From Xanthobacteraceae bacterium (GTDB taxonomy: Bacteria > Pseudomonadota > Alphaproteobacteria > Rhizobiales > Xanthobacteraceae), in NCBI GenBank assembly GCA_019454205.1, contig CP075369.1:1674001-1738000 (forward strand): 64,000 nt of DNA. Reading direction: 5' to 3'. Under the pieces are notes generated by a model. That model had not been told where the DNA came from and did no database searches. It saw nothing but the letters and a program-made list of their open reading frames with translations. Numbering within the stretch: the stretch's first letter is position 1; each line of letters begins with the position of its first letter. Shown here one piece after another: positions 42,775 to 51,199 of this stretch. The translations under genes were made by a program, and so were the position numbers.

Positions 42775-44190
42775 TTAACCGAGCCGGAACCACCATGTTG
42801 CGAAGCCGAGAAACGAGAAGAATCCGATCACATCCGTGACCGTTGTTACGAACACCGCGCTCGCAACCGCGGGATCCGAACGCAGCCGATCAAGCGCGAG
42901 CGGGATCAGGATACCTGCAAGCCCTGCCGCGCAAAGGTTCACCACCAGCGCAAAGGCGATCACGAGGCCAAGCTGGTGCTGCTGGAACCAGAGTGCGGCA
43001 AGCGTACCGAGCAGGGTCGCAACCACGATTCCATTGATGAGGCCGACCATCACTTCGCGCAGGATGATGCGGCGCTCGTTGTGCTCGCCGAGTTCGCGGG
43101 TTGCAAGTGCGCGCACCGTGACTGTCATCGCCTGCGTACCTGCATTGCCGCCCATCGAGGCCACAATCGGCATCAGCACCGCGAGCGCGACCATCTGCTC
43201 GATCGAATGCGAAAATAACCCAATGATCGCGGCGGCCGCGAACGCCATCACCATGTTGATCACGAGCCATGGCAGACGCGAGCGCGCGGTGTAGGCAACC
43301 GAGTCCGAGATTTCTTCATTACGGTTGACGCCGCCGAGCGCCTTGATGTCTTCAGCGGCTTCTTCCTCGATGACGTCGACGACATCGTCCACCGTCAGCA
43401 CGCCGACCAGCTTGCCGTCGTCGTCAACCACCGGCGCGGAAACGAGATTGTAGCGTTCGAACATGCGCGCCGCGTCTTCCTGGTCGGCTTTCGCCTGCAC
43501 GACGTGCCAGTCGTGGACCATGATGTCGGAGATTTTCACGGGCCGCTGCGAGCGCAGCAATTTGTCGAGCGGGACCGCGGCGACAAAGCGCCCGTCCTCG
43601 TCGGCTACGAAAATCGCATAGAACGAATCCGGCAGATCGCTGTCTTCGCGCGCGTAGTCGATGGTCTGACCCACGGTCCAGTCCGGCGGCACTGCGACGA
43701 AATCCGTCTGCATGCGGCGGCCGGCGGATTCTTCCGGATATTCGAGGCCGCGCGCGAGTTCTTCGCGCTCGTCTTGCGGCAACTTCTCGAGAATTTCGGT
43801 TTTGTCTTCTTCCGGCAGGTCTTCGAGAATGCGGACCGCGTCGTCGGATTCGAGGTCGCGCACGCCTTCCGCGACGATCTCGTTCGGCAGTTCTTCGAGG
43901 ATTTCCTCGCGCACCGTATCGTCGACTTCGGTGAGCGCGGCGAAGTCGAAGTCCGAACCGAGCAGTTCGACAAGGCGCGGCCGTTGTTCGGTTTCGAGCG
44001 CCTCGATCAGGTCGCCGAGATCGGCCTCGTGCAGGTCGCCCGCGAGCGCGCGCACCTGCGGCACATCGGCGGTTTCGACTGCGCGCGAGATTGCTTCGAG
44101 AAATGCAGCGGAAATCTCGCCGTCTTCATTGCGAAGCGGCAGCAGGAGATCGGCGTCGCGCGTGCCGGCGGGGCTTTCGGCCTCGGCCAT
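42775..44190 (-). CDS. mgtE: MgtE-type magnesium transporter
   Basis: A 471-residue Mg2+ channel: acidic MgtE_N domain with repeated VRILEDLPEEDKTEILEKL-like helices, two CBS domains (KISDIMVHDWHVV and NLVSAPVVDDDGKLVGVLTV), and five C-terminal membrane helices with MPIVASMGGNAGTQAMTV. The N and CBS domains sense Mg2+ and gate the pore. AAGGAG lies ten bases before ATG 44190. No M-box-type leader is visible in the 120 bp upstream, which are shared with the tRNA-Leu terminator region. Confidence 0.94.
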   Translation of the reverse strand: MAEAESPAGTRDADLLLPLRNEDGEISAAFLEAISRAVETADVPQVRALAGDLHEADLGDLIEALETEQRPRLVELLGSDFDFAALTEVDDTVREEILEELPNEIVAEGVRDLESDDAVRILEDLPEEDKTEILEKLPQDEREELARGLEYPEESAGRRMQTDFVAVPPDWTVGQTIDYAREDSDLPDSFYAIFVADEDGRFVAAVPLDKLLRSQRPVKISDIMVHDWHVVQAKADQEDAARMFERYNLVSAPVVDDDGKLVGVLTVDDVVDVIEEEAAEDIKALGGVNRNEEISDSVAYTARSRLPWLVINMVMAFAAAAIIGLFSHSIEQMVALAVLMPIVASMGGNAGTQAMTVTVRALATRELGEHNERRIILREVMVGLINGIVVATLLGTLAALWFQQHQLGLVIAFALVVNLCAAGLAGILIPLALDRLRSDPAVASAVFVTTVTDVIGFFSFLGFATWWFRLG

Positions 44191-44262
44191 GTCGGCGAAT
44201 CTCCTTCTTGCACGAACCTGCTGGATGCCTTGCGTTCTAGGCAGAGGCCTCCGCGAACGCAA

Positions 44263-44296
44263 ACGGCCCGCCTGCGCTTTTCACGCTGCGGGCCGT
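44263..44296 (-). terminator. hairpin downstream of tRNA-Leu
   Basis: A perfect 9-bp stem ACGGCCCGC / GCGGGCCGT enclosing a second small stem (GCG/CGC). On the minus strand it is followed by TTTGCG. It lies 18 bp past the tRNA 3' end. Confidence 0.65.
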
Positions 44297-44314
44297 CTGA
44301 TCGTTCCAGAGACT

Positions 44315-44399
44315 TGGTGCGGTCGAAAGGACTCGAACCTTCACGGTGTTACCCGCTACCACCTCAAGGTAGTGCGTCTACCAATTCCGCCACGACCGC
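44315..44399 (-). tRNA. tRNA-Leu (anticodon GAG)
   Basis: An 85-nt class II tRNA on the minus strand. The acceptor stem GCGGTCG pairs with CGACCGC. The anticodon stem CTACC/GGTAG encloses the loop TTGAGGT, giving anticodon GAG for CTC/CTT codons. The T arm contains GGTTCGAGTCC and the long variable arm of a leucine tRNA is present. The CCA end is genome-encoded. It stands alone between fliN-like and mgtE. Confidence 0.95.
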
Positions 44400-44471
44400 A
44401 GCGAACCAAGCCGCGAGGGGCTTAACAAATCGGCCCCGGCCCCTCAAGCCCGGAACCTCCGGCGAAACGCC

Positions 44472-44714
44472 TCAGCGGAGCGCTTCCGGGCTGGGCAACA
44501 GGCGGGTGATGGAGACGCCGATGGCGCGGCCATCGACTACGACCGTACCCTTGGCCACGGGCAGGTTATTGGCGAGAATCGTCACCTCGTCGTCCTGGGT
44601 GGCGCCGAGTTCGATGATGGCGCCGCGGCCCATGCGCAGGAGCTGATGGATCGGCACCGCCGCCGAGCCGAGGACCACGGAAATATCGCAATGAACGTCG
44701 TCTATTCTGGCCAA
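44472..44714 (-). CDS. orphan FliN/SpoA-like protein
   Basis: An 80-residue protein consisting of a single SpoA (FliN C-terminal) domain. It contains CDISVVLGSAAVPIHQLLRM, GRGAIIELGATQDDEVTILA and GRAIGVSITRLL. FliN and related proteins form the switch-complex C-ring of flagella and type III systems. Here no flagellar genes are present, so it may be a stray or repurposed copy. The start is TTG 44714 with a strong GGGGAGG six bases upstream. It lies just past the tRNA-Leu gene and divergent from lipB. Confidence 0.85.
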   Translation of the reverse strand: MARIDDVHCDISVVLGSAAVPIHQLLRMGRGAIIELGATQDDEVTILANNLPVAKGTVVVDGRAIGVSITRLLPSPEALR

Positions 44715-44769
44715 GTACCGCCTCCCCCAGCGGAAATCCCTGTGGAATCTGCCCTTTTATGGTTAGCGA

Positions 44770-45453
44770 ATGATTAACGCGGCAAGGCAGGCAAAGGCCC
44801 TCACCGCCAATGGCGGCCCGGAGTGGCGGCTTCTGGAAGGGCTTGCCCCCTACGAAGCTACACTCTCCGATATGGAAGCGCTGGCGGCGCGGATCGCGGC
44901 AGGCGAAGCCCCGGAGGCTGTCTGGCTGCTGGAGCACCCGCCCCTGATTACGGCCGGGACCAGCGCGGGCGAAAGCGAACTGCTCGTCTCGGACCGCTTC
45001 CCCGTATTCAGAACCGGACGCGGCGGGCGCTACACCTATCATGGGCCGGGACAGCGCGTGGCTTACGTGATGCTGGACCTGAAAGCGCGCGGCGGCGACG
45101 TGCGCAAATTCGTCCACGACCTCGAAGAGTGGCTGATCCGTACGCTCGCGGCGTTCGGCGTCACCGGCGAGCGCCGCGAGGGCCGCATCGGCGTCTGGGT
45201 GCGGCGCCCGGACAAGGGCGAAGGCTTCGAGGACAAGATCGCCGCGCTCGGCATCCGCGTCCGGCGCGGGGTGACGTTTCACGGCATCAGCCTGAACGTC
45301 GCGCCCGACCTCTCGCACTTCGCGGCCATCATGCCGTGCGGGATTTCCGAACAGCGCTACGGCGTGACGTCGCTGGCGGATTTCGGCGTGAAAGCAGGCA
45401 TGGCGGACGTTGACGGCGTGCTGCGCGCGAAGTTCGCGGAAGTTTTTACCTAA
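44770..45453 (+). CDS. lipB: octanoyl-[acyl-carrier protein]-protein N-octanoyltransferase
   Basis: LipB transfers octanoate from ACP to lipoyl domains, the first step of lipoylation. The protein has 227 residues, with GRGGRYTYHGPGQ (83-95) and a catalytic pair of C190 (MPCGIS) and K156 (EDKIAALGIRV). The C-terminal part is typical. ATG 44770 is accepted. Its stop overlaps the stop of the convergent 76-residue ORF. lipA is not in the window. Confidence 0.95.
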   Translation: MINAARQAKALTANGGPEWRLLEGLAPYEATLSDMEALAARIAAGEAPEAVWLLEHPPLITAGTSAGESELLVSDRFPVFRTGRGGRYTYHGPGQRVAYVMLDLKARGGDVRKFVHDLEEWLIRTLAAFGVTGERREGRIGVWVRRPDKGEGFEDKIAALGIRVRRGVTFHGISLNVAPDLSHFAAIMPCGISEQRYGVTSLADFGVKAGMADVDGVLRAKFAEVFT

Positions 45454-45680
45454 ACCTCGTCCGAATTCCGGTAGCCCGTATCGCGATCTTTCCTTAGCGA
45501 ACCATCGGACGTTTCACGCGCATCGGATTCGGGGCGGCGTTCGCCGATACGGGCATCGTTTTCCGCTTCGCGATGGATGAGATGGTCTGCCGCCGTCTTG
45601 CGGCCGCCGGAGTCGTTCGATTTGCGTTGCGGCGTAGTTTCGCCGGAGGGACCGGCGGCTGGGTTCTTCGGACCTGACAT
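45450..45680 (-). CDS. small hydrophilic protein with an EcfG-type promoter
   Basis: A 76-residue, highly polar protein rich in Asp, Glu, Arg, Ser and Gly (MSGPKNPAAGPSGETTPQRK to the end DTGYRNSDEV), lacking hydrophobic segments and probably disordered. Codon choice is like the rest of the window. A perfect EcfG-type promoter ends 9 bp before ATG 45680, leaving almost no leader, so initiation may be near-leaderless or at a later codon. No Shine-Dalgarno is seen. The family is unknown; general stress is the only hint. Confidence 0.6.
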   Translation of the reverse strand: MSGPKNPAAGPSGETTPQRKSNDSGGRKTAADHLIHREAENDARIGERRPESDARETSDGSLRKDRDTGYRNSDEV

Positions 45681-45688
45681 GCGGTTTG

Positions 45689-45713
45689 AACGCACGCGCT
45701 GGCTCGAAGTTCC
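45689..45713 (-). promoter_or_regulatory. EcfG-type (general stress response) promoter
   Basis: On the minus strand GGAAC (45713-45709), a 16-bp spacer, then CGTT (45692-45689): an exact EcfG consensus placed in the 34-bp gap between the acylphosphatase gene and the 76-residue ORF. Confidence 0.72.
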
Positions 45714-45714
45714 A

Positions 45715-46008
45715 TTACGTGGTCGGAAGCACGGAAAACCGCTCTCCCGCATTCCGCGAATCCAGTTCGCCGTGGCCTGCATCTTTCTGTTCGATGTTCT
45801 CCACCTGCGATGCAGGTGGTCCGTTGCGGCAGGCCGCGATGAGCGCATCTATTTTGTCGGCTTCCCCGGCGACAACCGCCTCGACCGAGCCGTCGCGGCG
45901 GTTGCGCACCCACCCTTCCAGTCCACGCGCTTTCGCTTCGCGCTCGACGAACGCGCGATAGCCGACGCCCTGCACGCGGCCCGTGACCGAAAGATGGATG
46001 ACTTTCAT
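45715..46008 (-). CDS. acyP: acylphosphatase
   Basis: A 97-residue small acylphosphatase that hydrolyses carboxyl-phosphate bonds such as acetyl phosphate. The signature is VTGRVQGVGYRAFV (the arginine binds phosphate), with the catalytic asparagine region GWVRNRRDGSVEAVV. It is at the 3' end of the pccA chain; its ATG 46008 overlaps the upstream stop by ATGA. The C-terminal tail (about 10-15 residues longer than the roughly 90-residue family norm) is polar. Confidence 0.92.
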   Translation of the reverse strand: MKVIHLSVTGRVQGVGYRAFVEREAKARGLEGWVRNRRDGSVEAVVAGEADKIDALIAACRNGPPASQVENIEQKDAGHGELDSRNAGERFSVLPTT

Positions 46009-46445
46009 CGCAAGCGTCTCGTGCTCACCGGAACAATCTTCTCCAGCATAGCGACGTAATCCACGGGAAGGTTCCAGTCCTTCGCGGCGGCAACGATGCC
46101 TTCCTGATAGCCCGGCGGCGTTGCGCCCGTCTTGTCGCCGGTCGCGAGATAAATCAGCGCGCGCAGCAGCCGGTCTTTGTATTTCACCGGCAGATGCGCG
46201 GAGCGATACAGCCCGCTCGCGACATCCTCGTAGCGGTCGAGCGCGGCGACATCCTTCGGGCCGACCTTCCACAACACGCCATGCACGAACGAACCCGGCC
46301 ACGGGATCACGGTCGCGTAGCCGGAGGAAGCCAGCACATATTTGTAGCTGCGCAGCGATGCCGGACCATAGGCTTCCGCCTGCGGGCAAAGCCGCGCCAT
46401 GTGCGCGCGGTCCATGTTCGAGCCGTAGGCGAAGTAGAGCCGCAA
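46005..46445 (-). CDS. gamma-glutamylcyclotransferase-like (GGCT/AIG2) protein
   Basis: A 146-residue protein of the AIG2/GGCT fold. The hallmark YGSNMDRAHM is near the start, and GVLWKVGPKDVAALDRYE carries the conserved glutamate general acid/base. The family releases 5-oxoproline from gamma-glutamyl substrates; the substrate here is unknown. The start is TTG 46445, 1 bp after the stop of the DUF805 gene. This is unusual but supported by position and by the required YGSN motif at residues 7-10. Confidence 0.83.
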   Translation of the reverse strand: MRLYFAYGSNMDRAHMARLCPQAEAYGPASLRSYKYVLASSGYATVIPWPGSFVHGVLWKVGPKDVAALDRYEDVASGLYRSAHLPVKYKDRLLRALIYLATGDKTGATPPGYQEGIVAAAKDWNLPVDYVAMLEKIVPVSTRRLR

Positions 46446-46446
46446 C

Positions 46447-47004
46447 TTATTGCGCCGGGAATTCCGGAGCGGCCCTGTCCGGTGTGATGCTGGGCCGCAC
46501 GCCGACGACGATGGAATAGATGATGATCAGAACCCCGATGACGAGCGGGACCAGCAAAAGCAGAGCCAGCAACCAGATGACGATGCCGAAATTGCCGGTA
46601 TTGAACATGTACGCAAACAACAAGATCACGATGATCGCAGCAATCGAATTCGGCGGCGGCGTATCGACCGGCGTCGCGCCGGGCGTGGTTTGTTGTGCGG
46701 GCATCTGTGGAATCGCTTCATACGCGATGTAGAGCGCGGCTGAGGCGAAAAATACGTACAGCACGGCAAGGATCAGCGCGACGGTCATCCCACGGCCCGC
46801 ATCCGCCAGTCGCTTGGCATGCAGCACGTACCAGCACCACGTCATCAAGAGCTGGAACAGTAACAGCGTCAGAATTGCTGGACGAGAGGTTGTCGGCAGA
46901 GCGAACGAAACGAAGGAAAGAACGTAGACCGCGGCGATGGCGAGGCCGAATGGTCCGGGCTTGACCGTGCCGCTCCTGGAGAAAAACAGCGCGGCCCAGT
47001 TCAT
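46447..47004 (-). CDS. DUF805 family membrane protein
   Basis: A 185-residue membrane protein: a tryptophan-rich start (MNWAALFFSRSGTVKPGPFG), several hydrophobic helices and a DUF805-like WYVLHAKRLADAGRGM block near residue 59. The function is unknown. It begins 4 bp after the pccA stop and ends 1 bp before the GGCT start, so it sits in a tightly coupled chain. ATG 47004 is chosen; GTG 47007 directly before it is an alternative. Confidence 0.84.
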   Translation of the reverse strand: MNWAALFFSRSGTVKPGPFGLAIAAVYVLSFVSFALPTTSRPAILTLLLFQLLMTWCWYVLHAKRLADAGRGMTVALILAVLYVFFASAALYIAYEAIPQMPAQQTTPGATPVDTPPPNSIAAIIVILLFAYMFNTGNFGIVIWLLALLLLVPLVIGVLIIIYSIVVGVRPSITPDRAAPEFPAQ

Positions 47005-47008
47005 CACA

Positions 47009-49021
47009 TCACGCGAATTCGAGAATAACTGCGTCGACCGCGAGGCTATCGCCTGCCTTCACCGCGACGGACTTCACGGTCGCGTCGCGCTCGGCGCGGA
47101 TGACGTTTTCCATCTTCATCGCTTCGACGATGGCAAGCTGGTCGCCGGCCTGCACCTGCTGGCCTTCCTTGACCGCGATCGAAACGACAAGACCCGGCAT
47201 CGGGCATTTTACGATCTTGCCGCTGTCCCCGGCCTGTTTCACCGGCATCAGCTTCGCGGCGGCGGCTTCCGTCGCCGTAAAGACATAGGCCACGGTTTGC
47301 GCGCCGCGGAACGAGAGCTTGAATCCGTTCGCGACCGGGCGCACCTGCACCGCGACTTCTTCGCCGTCGACCGTACCGTTCCAGACGGCGTCGCCCGGCT
47401 TCCACGCGGACTTCAGCTTCACGAAATGCGTGGTCTCGCCGTCGGCGAGGAAGTTGACCTGAATGCCGTCGCCGTTGCGTACGACATCGAGCGGATATTC
47501 AGCGGCGTTCAGCCAGACCGCGCGGCGGCGGTCGCGCTGCACGATGCGGCCCATCATCTGCCCGGAGATACGGCGCTTGCGCTCGCCGAGCACGAGGTCG
47601 ATGGCGGCCGCAACCGACGCGATCACGGTGGCGACATCGCCGACCGGCGCAACGCCCTTGAAACCTTCCGGATATTCTTCCGCGATGAATCCGGTCGAAA
47701 GCGCACCCTTGCGCCAGCGTTCGTGTTGCATGAGCGCGGCAAGGAACGGGATGTTGTGGCCGACGCCATCGACCACGAACGCATCGAGCGCCTTTGCCTG
47801 CGCGTCGATGGCGGCAATGCGCGTCGGCGCATGCGTGACCAGCTTCGCGATCATCGGATCGTAGAACAGCGAAATCTCGCCGCCCTCGTAGACGCCGGTA
47901 TCGTTGCGCACCGTCGCCTCGCCCACGTTGCCTTCGGCAGGCGGGCGGTAGCGCGAGAGGCGGCCAATGGACGGCAGGAAACCGCGATACGGATCTTCGG
48001 CATAGATGCGGCTTTCCACCGCCCAGCCGTTCAGCTTCACGTCGCTCTGCTTGATCGTAAGCTTCTCGCCGTAAGCGACGCGGATCATCTGCTCGACAAG
48101 GTCGATGCCGGTGATCATCTCCGTCACCGGATGCTCGACCTGCAGGCGCGTATTCATTTCGAGGAAGTAGAAAGAGCGGTCCTGCCCCGCGACGAACTCG
48201 ACCGTGCCCGCGGTGTCGTAGTCCACCGCCTTTGCCAGCGCGACCGCCTGCTCGCCCATCTTCTTGCGGGTCGCCTCATCGAGCAGCGGCGACGGCGCCT
48301 CCTCGATGACCTTCTGGTTGCGGCGCTGGATCGAACATTCGCGCTCGCCGAGATAGATGACGTTGCCGTGCTTGTCGCCGAGCACCTGGATTTCGATGTG
48401 GCGCGGATTGACGATGAACTTCTCGATGAAGACGCGGTCGTCGCCGAAGGAGGATTTCGCTTCCGACTTCGCACGCTCGAAGCCGTCCGCCACTTCCGCC
48501 TGCGAATGCGCAATGCGCATGCCCTTGCCGCCGCCGCCGGCGGAAGCCTTGATCATGACCGGGTAGCCGATCTCGTCGGCGATCTTGGTCGCGTGCTTGG
48601 CGTCCTCGATCACGCCGAGGAAACCCGGCACGGTCGAAACCTTGGCCGCGGCAGCCGCCTTCTTGGATTCGATCTTGTCGCCCATCGCCTCGATGGCGCG
48701 CACGTTCGGACCGATGAAGGTGATGTTCGCCTTCTTCAGCGCCTCGGCGAAGGCCGCGCGCTCGGACAGGAAGCCGTAACCCGGATGCACGGCCTCGGCG
48801 CCGGTCTGCTTGCAGGCGTCGATGATCTTGTCGATCAGGAGATAGGACTGCGCCGCGGGCGGCGGACCGATATGGACGGCCTCGTCGGCCATCTCGACGT
48901 GCAGCGCATCCTTGTCGGCGTCGGAATAGACCGCGACCGTTTTGATGCCCATGCGTTTCGCGGTCTTGATGACCCGGCACGCGATCTCGCCGCGGTTGGC
49001 GATCAGTATTTTCTTGAACAT
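47009..49021 (-). CDS. pccA: propionyl-CoA carboxylase biotin-containing alpha subunit
   Basis: A 670-residue acyl-CoA carboxylase alpha subunit: KKILIANRGEIACRVIKTAK, ATP-grasp KASAGGGGKGMRIAH, RHIEIQVLGDKHGN, FLEMNTRLQVEHPVTEM and a C-terminal VEAMKMENVIR with the biotinyl lysine near residue 636. The TFIGPNVRAIEAMGDKIESK and TVPGF segments point to PccA rather than MccA. It carboxylates propionyl-CoA to methylmalonyl-CoA with PccB, which is not in the window. It heads a chain of three small genes. Confidence 0.9.
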   Translation of the reverse strand: MFKKILIANRGEIACRVIKTAKRMGIKTVAVYSDADKDALHVEMADEAVHIGPPPAAQSYLLIDKIIDACKQTGAEAVHPGYGFLSERAAFAEALKKANITFIGPNVRAIEAMGDKIESKKAAAAAKVSTVPGFLGVIEDAKHATKIADEIGYPVMIKASAGGGGKGMRIAHSQAEVADGFERAKSEAKSSFGDDRVFIEKFIVNPRHIEIQVLGDKHGNVIYLGERECSIQRRNQKVIEEAPSPLLDEATRKKMGEQAVALAKAVDYDTAGTVEFVAGQDRSFYFLEMNTRLQVEHPVTEMITGIDLVEQMIRVAYGEKLTIKQSDVKLNGWAVESRIYAEDPYRGFLPSIGRLSRYRPPAEGNVGEATVRNDTGVYEGGEISLFYDPMIAKLVTHAPTRIAAIDAQAKALDAFVVDGVGHNIPFLAALMQHERWRKGALSTGFIAEEYPEGFKGVAPVGDVATVIASVAAAIDLVLGERKRRISGQMMGRIVQRDRRRAVWLNAAEYPLDVVRNGDGIQVNFLADGETTHFVKLKSAWKPGDAVWNGTVDGEEVAVQVRPVANGFKLSFRGAQTVAYVFTATEAAAAKLMPVKQAGDSGKIVKCPMPGLVVSIAVKEGQQVQAGDQLAIVEAMKMENVIRAERDATVKSVAVKAGDSLAVDAVILEFA

Positions 49022-49189
49022 GCCCGGCCCGGACTAGACGCAAGTCCCTTGGGTTTGCGGCGCAATATTACCTTTGTCAATCAGGCACGCGTCATCCGGC
49101 TTTCCGGGCCGGGATTTCCTGCCCTCCCGCGGGCAAATCGAGGACAAGCCGCATCCCGCCGCCGGGCTTATGGGACCGGCGAAGCAGGA

Positions 49190-50023
49190 TCAGGCGGCGC
49201 GGTCGAAAGAACTTCTGAGCGAGGGGTCCGGCTCGGTGCCGTTCGCGACCAGCGCCAACAGCGCGCGCTCCGCATCGGTCGGGCGGCCGTCGCGCATGAT
49301 GCGGACGGAAAGCCATGCGCAATGCTCGGCGGCGATATTGCGCCCTGCATCGCGGCGCGGCTCGCGGATCAATGCGTCGCGACGGGCGGGCATGTCGCAC
49401 GCGGAAGCGCCCAGCAGGTAGTTCGCAATGGCGCGGAAAAAGAGATCGTAGAAACCGGCATCGTTGTCGCCGCCCGCAACTGCGTCGTGCAGGTCGAACA
49501 GCGCTTCCGCTTCCTCAGCGCTCACCGCTCTGCCGTTGCGCCCGCCACCCGCGATCAGCACGCGGCGCAGAAGCGAAACGTCCTGTGCATCCAGTTCGCG
49601 CGAAAAATGCGCGCGTCCACCGACCGCCGGCCCCTCGCCCGCAATGACTTCCGCCCACAACTCGCGGATGGCAAAAGCGACCAGCGTCGAGGGCACTTCG
49701 GAAGCGGCCTCGATGGTGCGAACCAGCGCCTCAACCGCGCCCTGCGTGGTGAGCCTTCCTTCGGGAGCCAGCGTCTTCGTGAGCCAGGCGGCCTCATCAA
49801 GCGTGATGATGCCGCGCGGCTCCGAACGGTTGACCAGATGATCGGCGATGGCCTCGGCCATGAAGCCTCGCCATTCCGGCGCGGGATCGGAGAATTCGCG
49901 GTCGAAGGCGATCAACGCCTCGGCCTCGTTCCGGCCGCGCACGCCTTCCGGATAAACTTCGCTGAGAAGGGAAACCACATCGGAAGCGTCGATACGCTTC
50001 GCAACCTGACGCAACTGCTCCAT
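49190..50023 (-). CDS. conserved-looking protein of unknown function
   Basis: A 277-residue mostly helical soluble protein without signal or membrane segments. Two similar halves seem to exist: an acidic helical N-terminal half and a C-terminal half that includes QDVSLLRRVLIAGGGRNGRA, EEAEALFDLHDAV and FYDLFFRAIANYLL. I do not recognise a domain. Codon use looks normal, and ATG 50023 starts MEQLRQVAKR. The two flanking gaps (168 and 228 bp) hold no gene I can support. Confidence 0.7.
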   Translation of the reverse strand: MEQLRQVAKRIDASDVVSLLSEVYPEGVRGRNEAEALIAFDREFSDPAPEWRGFMAEAIADHLVNRSEPRGIITLDEAAWLTKTLAPEGRLTTQGAVEALVRTIEAASEVPSTLVAFAIRELWAEVIAGEGPAVGGRAHFSRELDAQDVSLLRRVLIAGGGRNGRAVSAEEAEALFDLHDAVAGGDNDAGFYDLFFRAIANYLLGASACDMPARRDALIREPRRDAGRNIAAEHCAWLSVRIMRDGRPTDAERALLALVANGTEPDPSLRSSFDRAA

Positions 50024-50251
50024 GACGACCCCGGACGCTACGAATACGGGGCAAGTCTCGGGCTTTTATGGTTTCCAAGAGTTTAATGAAACGCGCTTCC
50101 GGCCGCTCAAACTTGCGTCAAAAGCCGAATAGCGGCGTCCTGTTGCGAAAATGCGCCATCGCAATCCTGCGCTTGCAGGACTTTCGGCGGATGGCTTCAA
50201 AGCTATATGCGGACCAGTCTTCCCCTCACCCTTCAGACAGGTGTTCGCGCC

Positions 50252-51193
50252 ATGAACAAGAGCGCAGGAATCCATCACATTACCGGTATCACCGGCGACG
50301 CGAAGAAGAACTACGGCTTCTACACGAAGACGTTGGGCCTTCGTTTCGTGAAGCGCACGGTCAATTTCGACGATCCGAGCGCATGGCATCTCTATTACGG
50401 CAATGAGACCGGCGCGCCCGGCTCGGCCCTCACCTTCTTCCTCTGGCAGAACATGCCGCGCGGCCAGCAGGGCATGGGCGAAGCGGTCGAGGTCGGCTAC
50501 GCGGTGCCGAAAGGCTCGCTGGGTTTCTGGAAAAAACGCCTGGACACCGAGGGCATCGCGTCGAGCGAGACCGAGCGCTTCGGCGACAAGGTGCTTTTCC
50601 TGCAAGACCTCGAAGGCATGAAGATCGAGATCGTCGAAACCGCGACGGCCGCGAACGCGCCTGCATGGGGCGAAGGTTCGGTGCCGCTCGAACATGCGGT
50701 GCGCGGATTTTCGGGCATCACGCTTCGCCCGCATGGCGGCGCGCGCACGGCTGAAGTGCTGACCAAGGGCTTCGGCTATGCCGATGGCGGCAAGGAACGC
50801 GAGAAGAATGGCGACCGCCAGCGTTTCCTCGGCGACGCCGACATCGGCGCCCATATCGACATCGTCATCGACAAGGACCAGCCGCGCGGTTCGCAGGGCG
50901 CGGGTACGCTGCACCATGTCGCTTTCCGCGCGAAGGACGACGACGAGGAGATCGAGATCGCGAACCGCATCCGCCAGACGCTCGGCATCAACACCACCGA
51001 GCAGATCAACCGGATGTATTTCCACTCGGTTTATTTCCGCGAACCGGGCGGGATCCTGTTCGAGATCGCGACCGACAAGCCCGGCTTCACCTGGGACGAG
51101 CCGAAGGAAAGTCTCGGCTCTTCGCTGAAACTGCCGCCCTGGTTCGAGAAAGACCGCGAGCGGATCGCGGCGGCACTGCCGCCGCTGGAATAA
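50252..51193 (+). CDS. ring-cleaving dioxygenase of the glyoxalase/VOC fold
   Basis: A 313-residue protein with two VOC repeats. GIHHITGITGDAKKNYGFYT supplies the first metal histidine, HHVAFRAKDD the second, and GILFEIATDKPGF the glutamate of the 2-His-1-Glu Fe site. LHLYYGNETGAPGSALTFF-type blocks resemble PcpA/LinE/MhqO hydroquinone dioxygenases. It probably cleaves a hydroquinone or catechol; the exact substrate is unknown. ATG 50252 (MNKSAGIHH) is chosen over an upstream in-frame start. Confidence 0.88.
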   Translation: MNKSAGIHHITGITGDAKKNYGFYTKTLGLRFVKRTVNFDDPSAWHLYYGNETGAPGSALTFFLWQNMPRGQQGMGEAVEVGYAVPKGSLGFWKKRLDTEGIASSETERFGDKVLFLQDLEGMKIEIVETATAANAPAWGEGSVPLEHAVRGFSGITLRPHGGARTAEVLTKGFGYADGGKEREKNGDRQRFLGDADIGAHIDIVIDKDQPRGSQGAGTLHHVAFRAKDDDEEIEIANRIRQTLGINTTEQINRMYFHSVYFREPGGILFEIATDKPGFTWDEPKESLGSSLKLPPWFEKDRERIAAALPPLE

Positions 51194-51199
51194 CGAACT

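Noticed and set aside
44200..44420. A genomic island inserted at tRNA-Leu.
   Set aside because: Neighbours on both sides (mgtE, fliN-like, lipB) have the same base composition, with no integrase and no direct repeat of the tRNA 3' end found by eye.
46937..50086. A 1,049-codon open frame on the plus strand opposite pccA and the next gene.
   Set aside because: It is the shadow of GC-rich pccA codons in another frame: the translation is rich in Arg/His/Asp/Val with no known motif, has no ribosome site, and crosses a real intergenic gap. The same explains long frames opposite clpA (4863-6494) and mccA (17282-19786).
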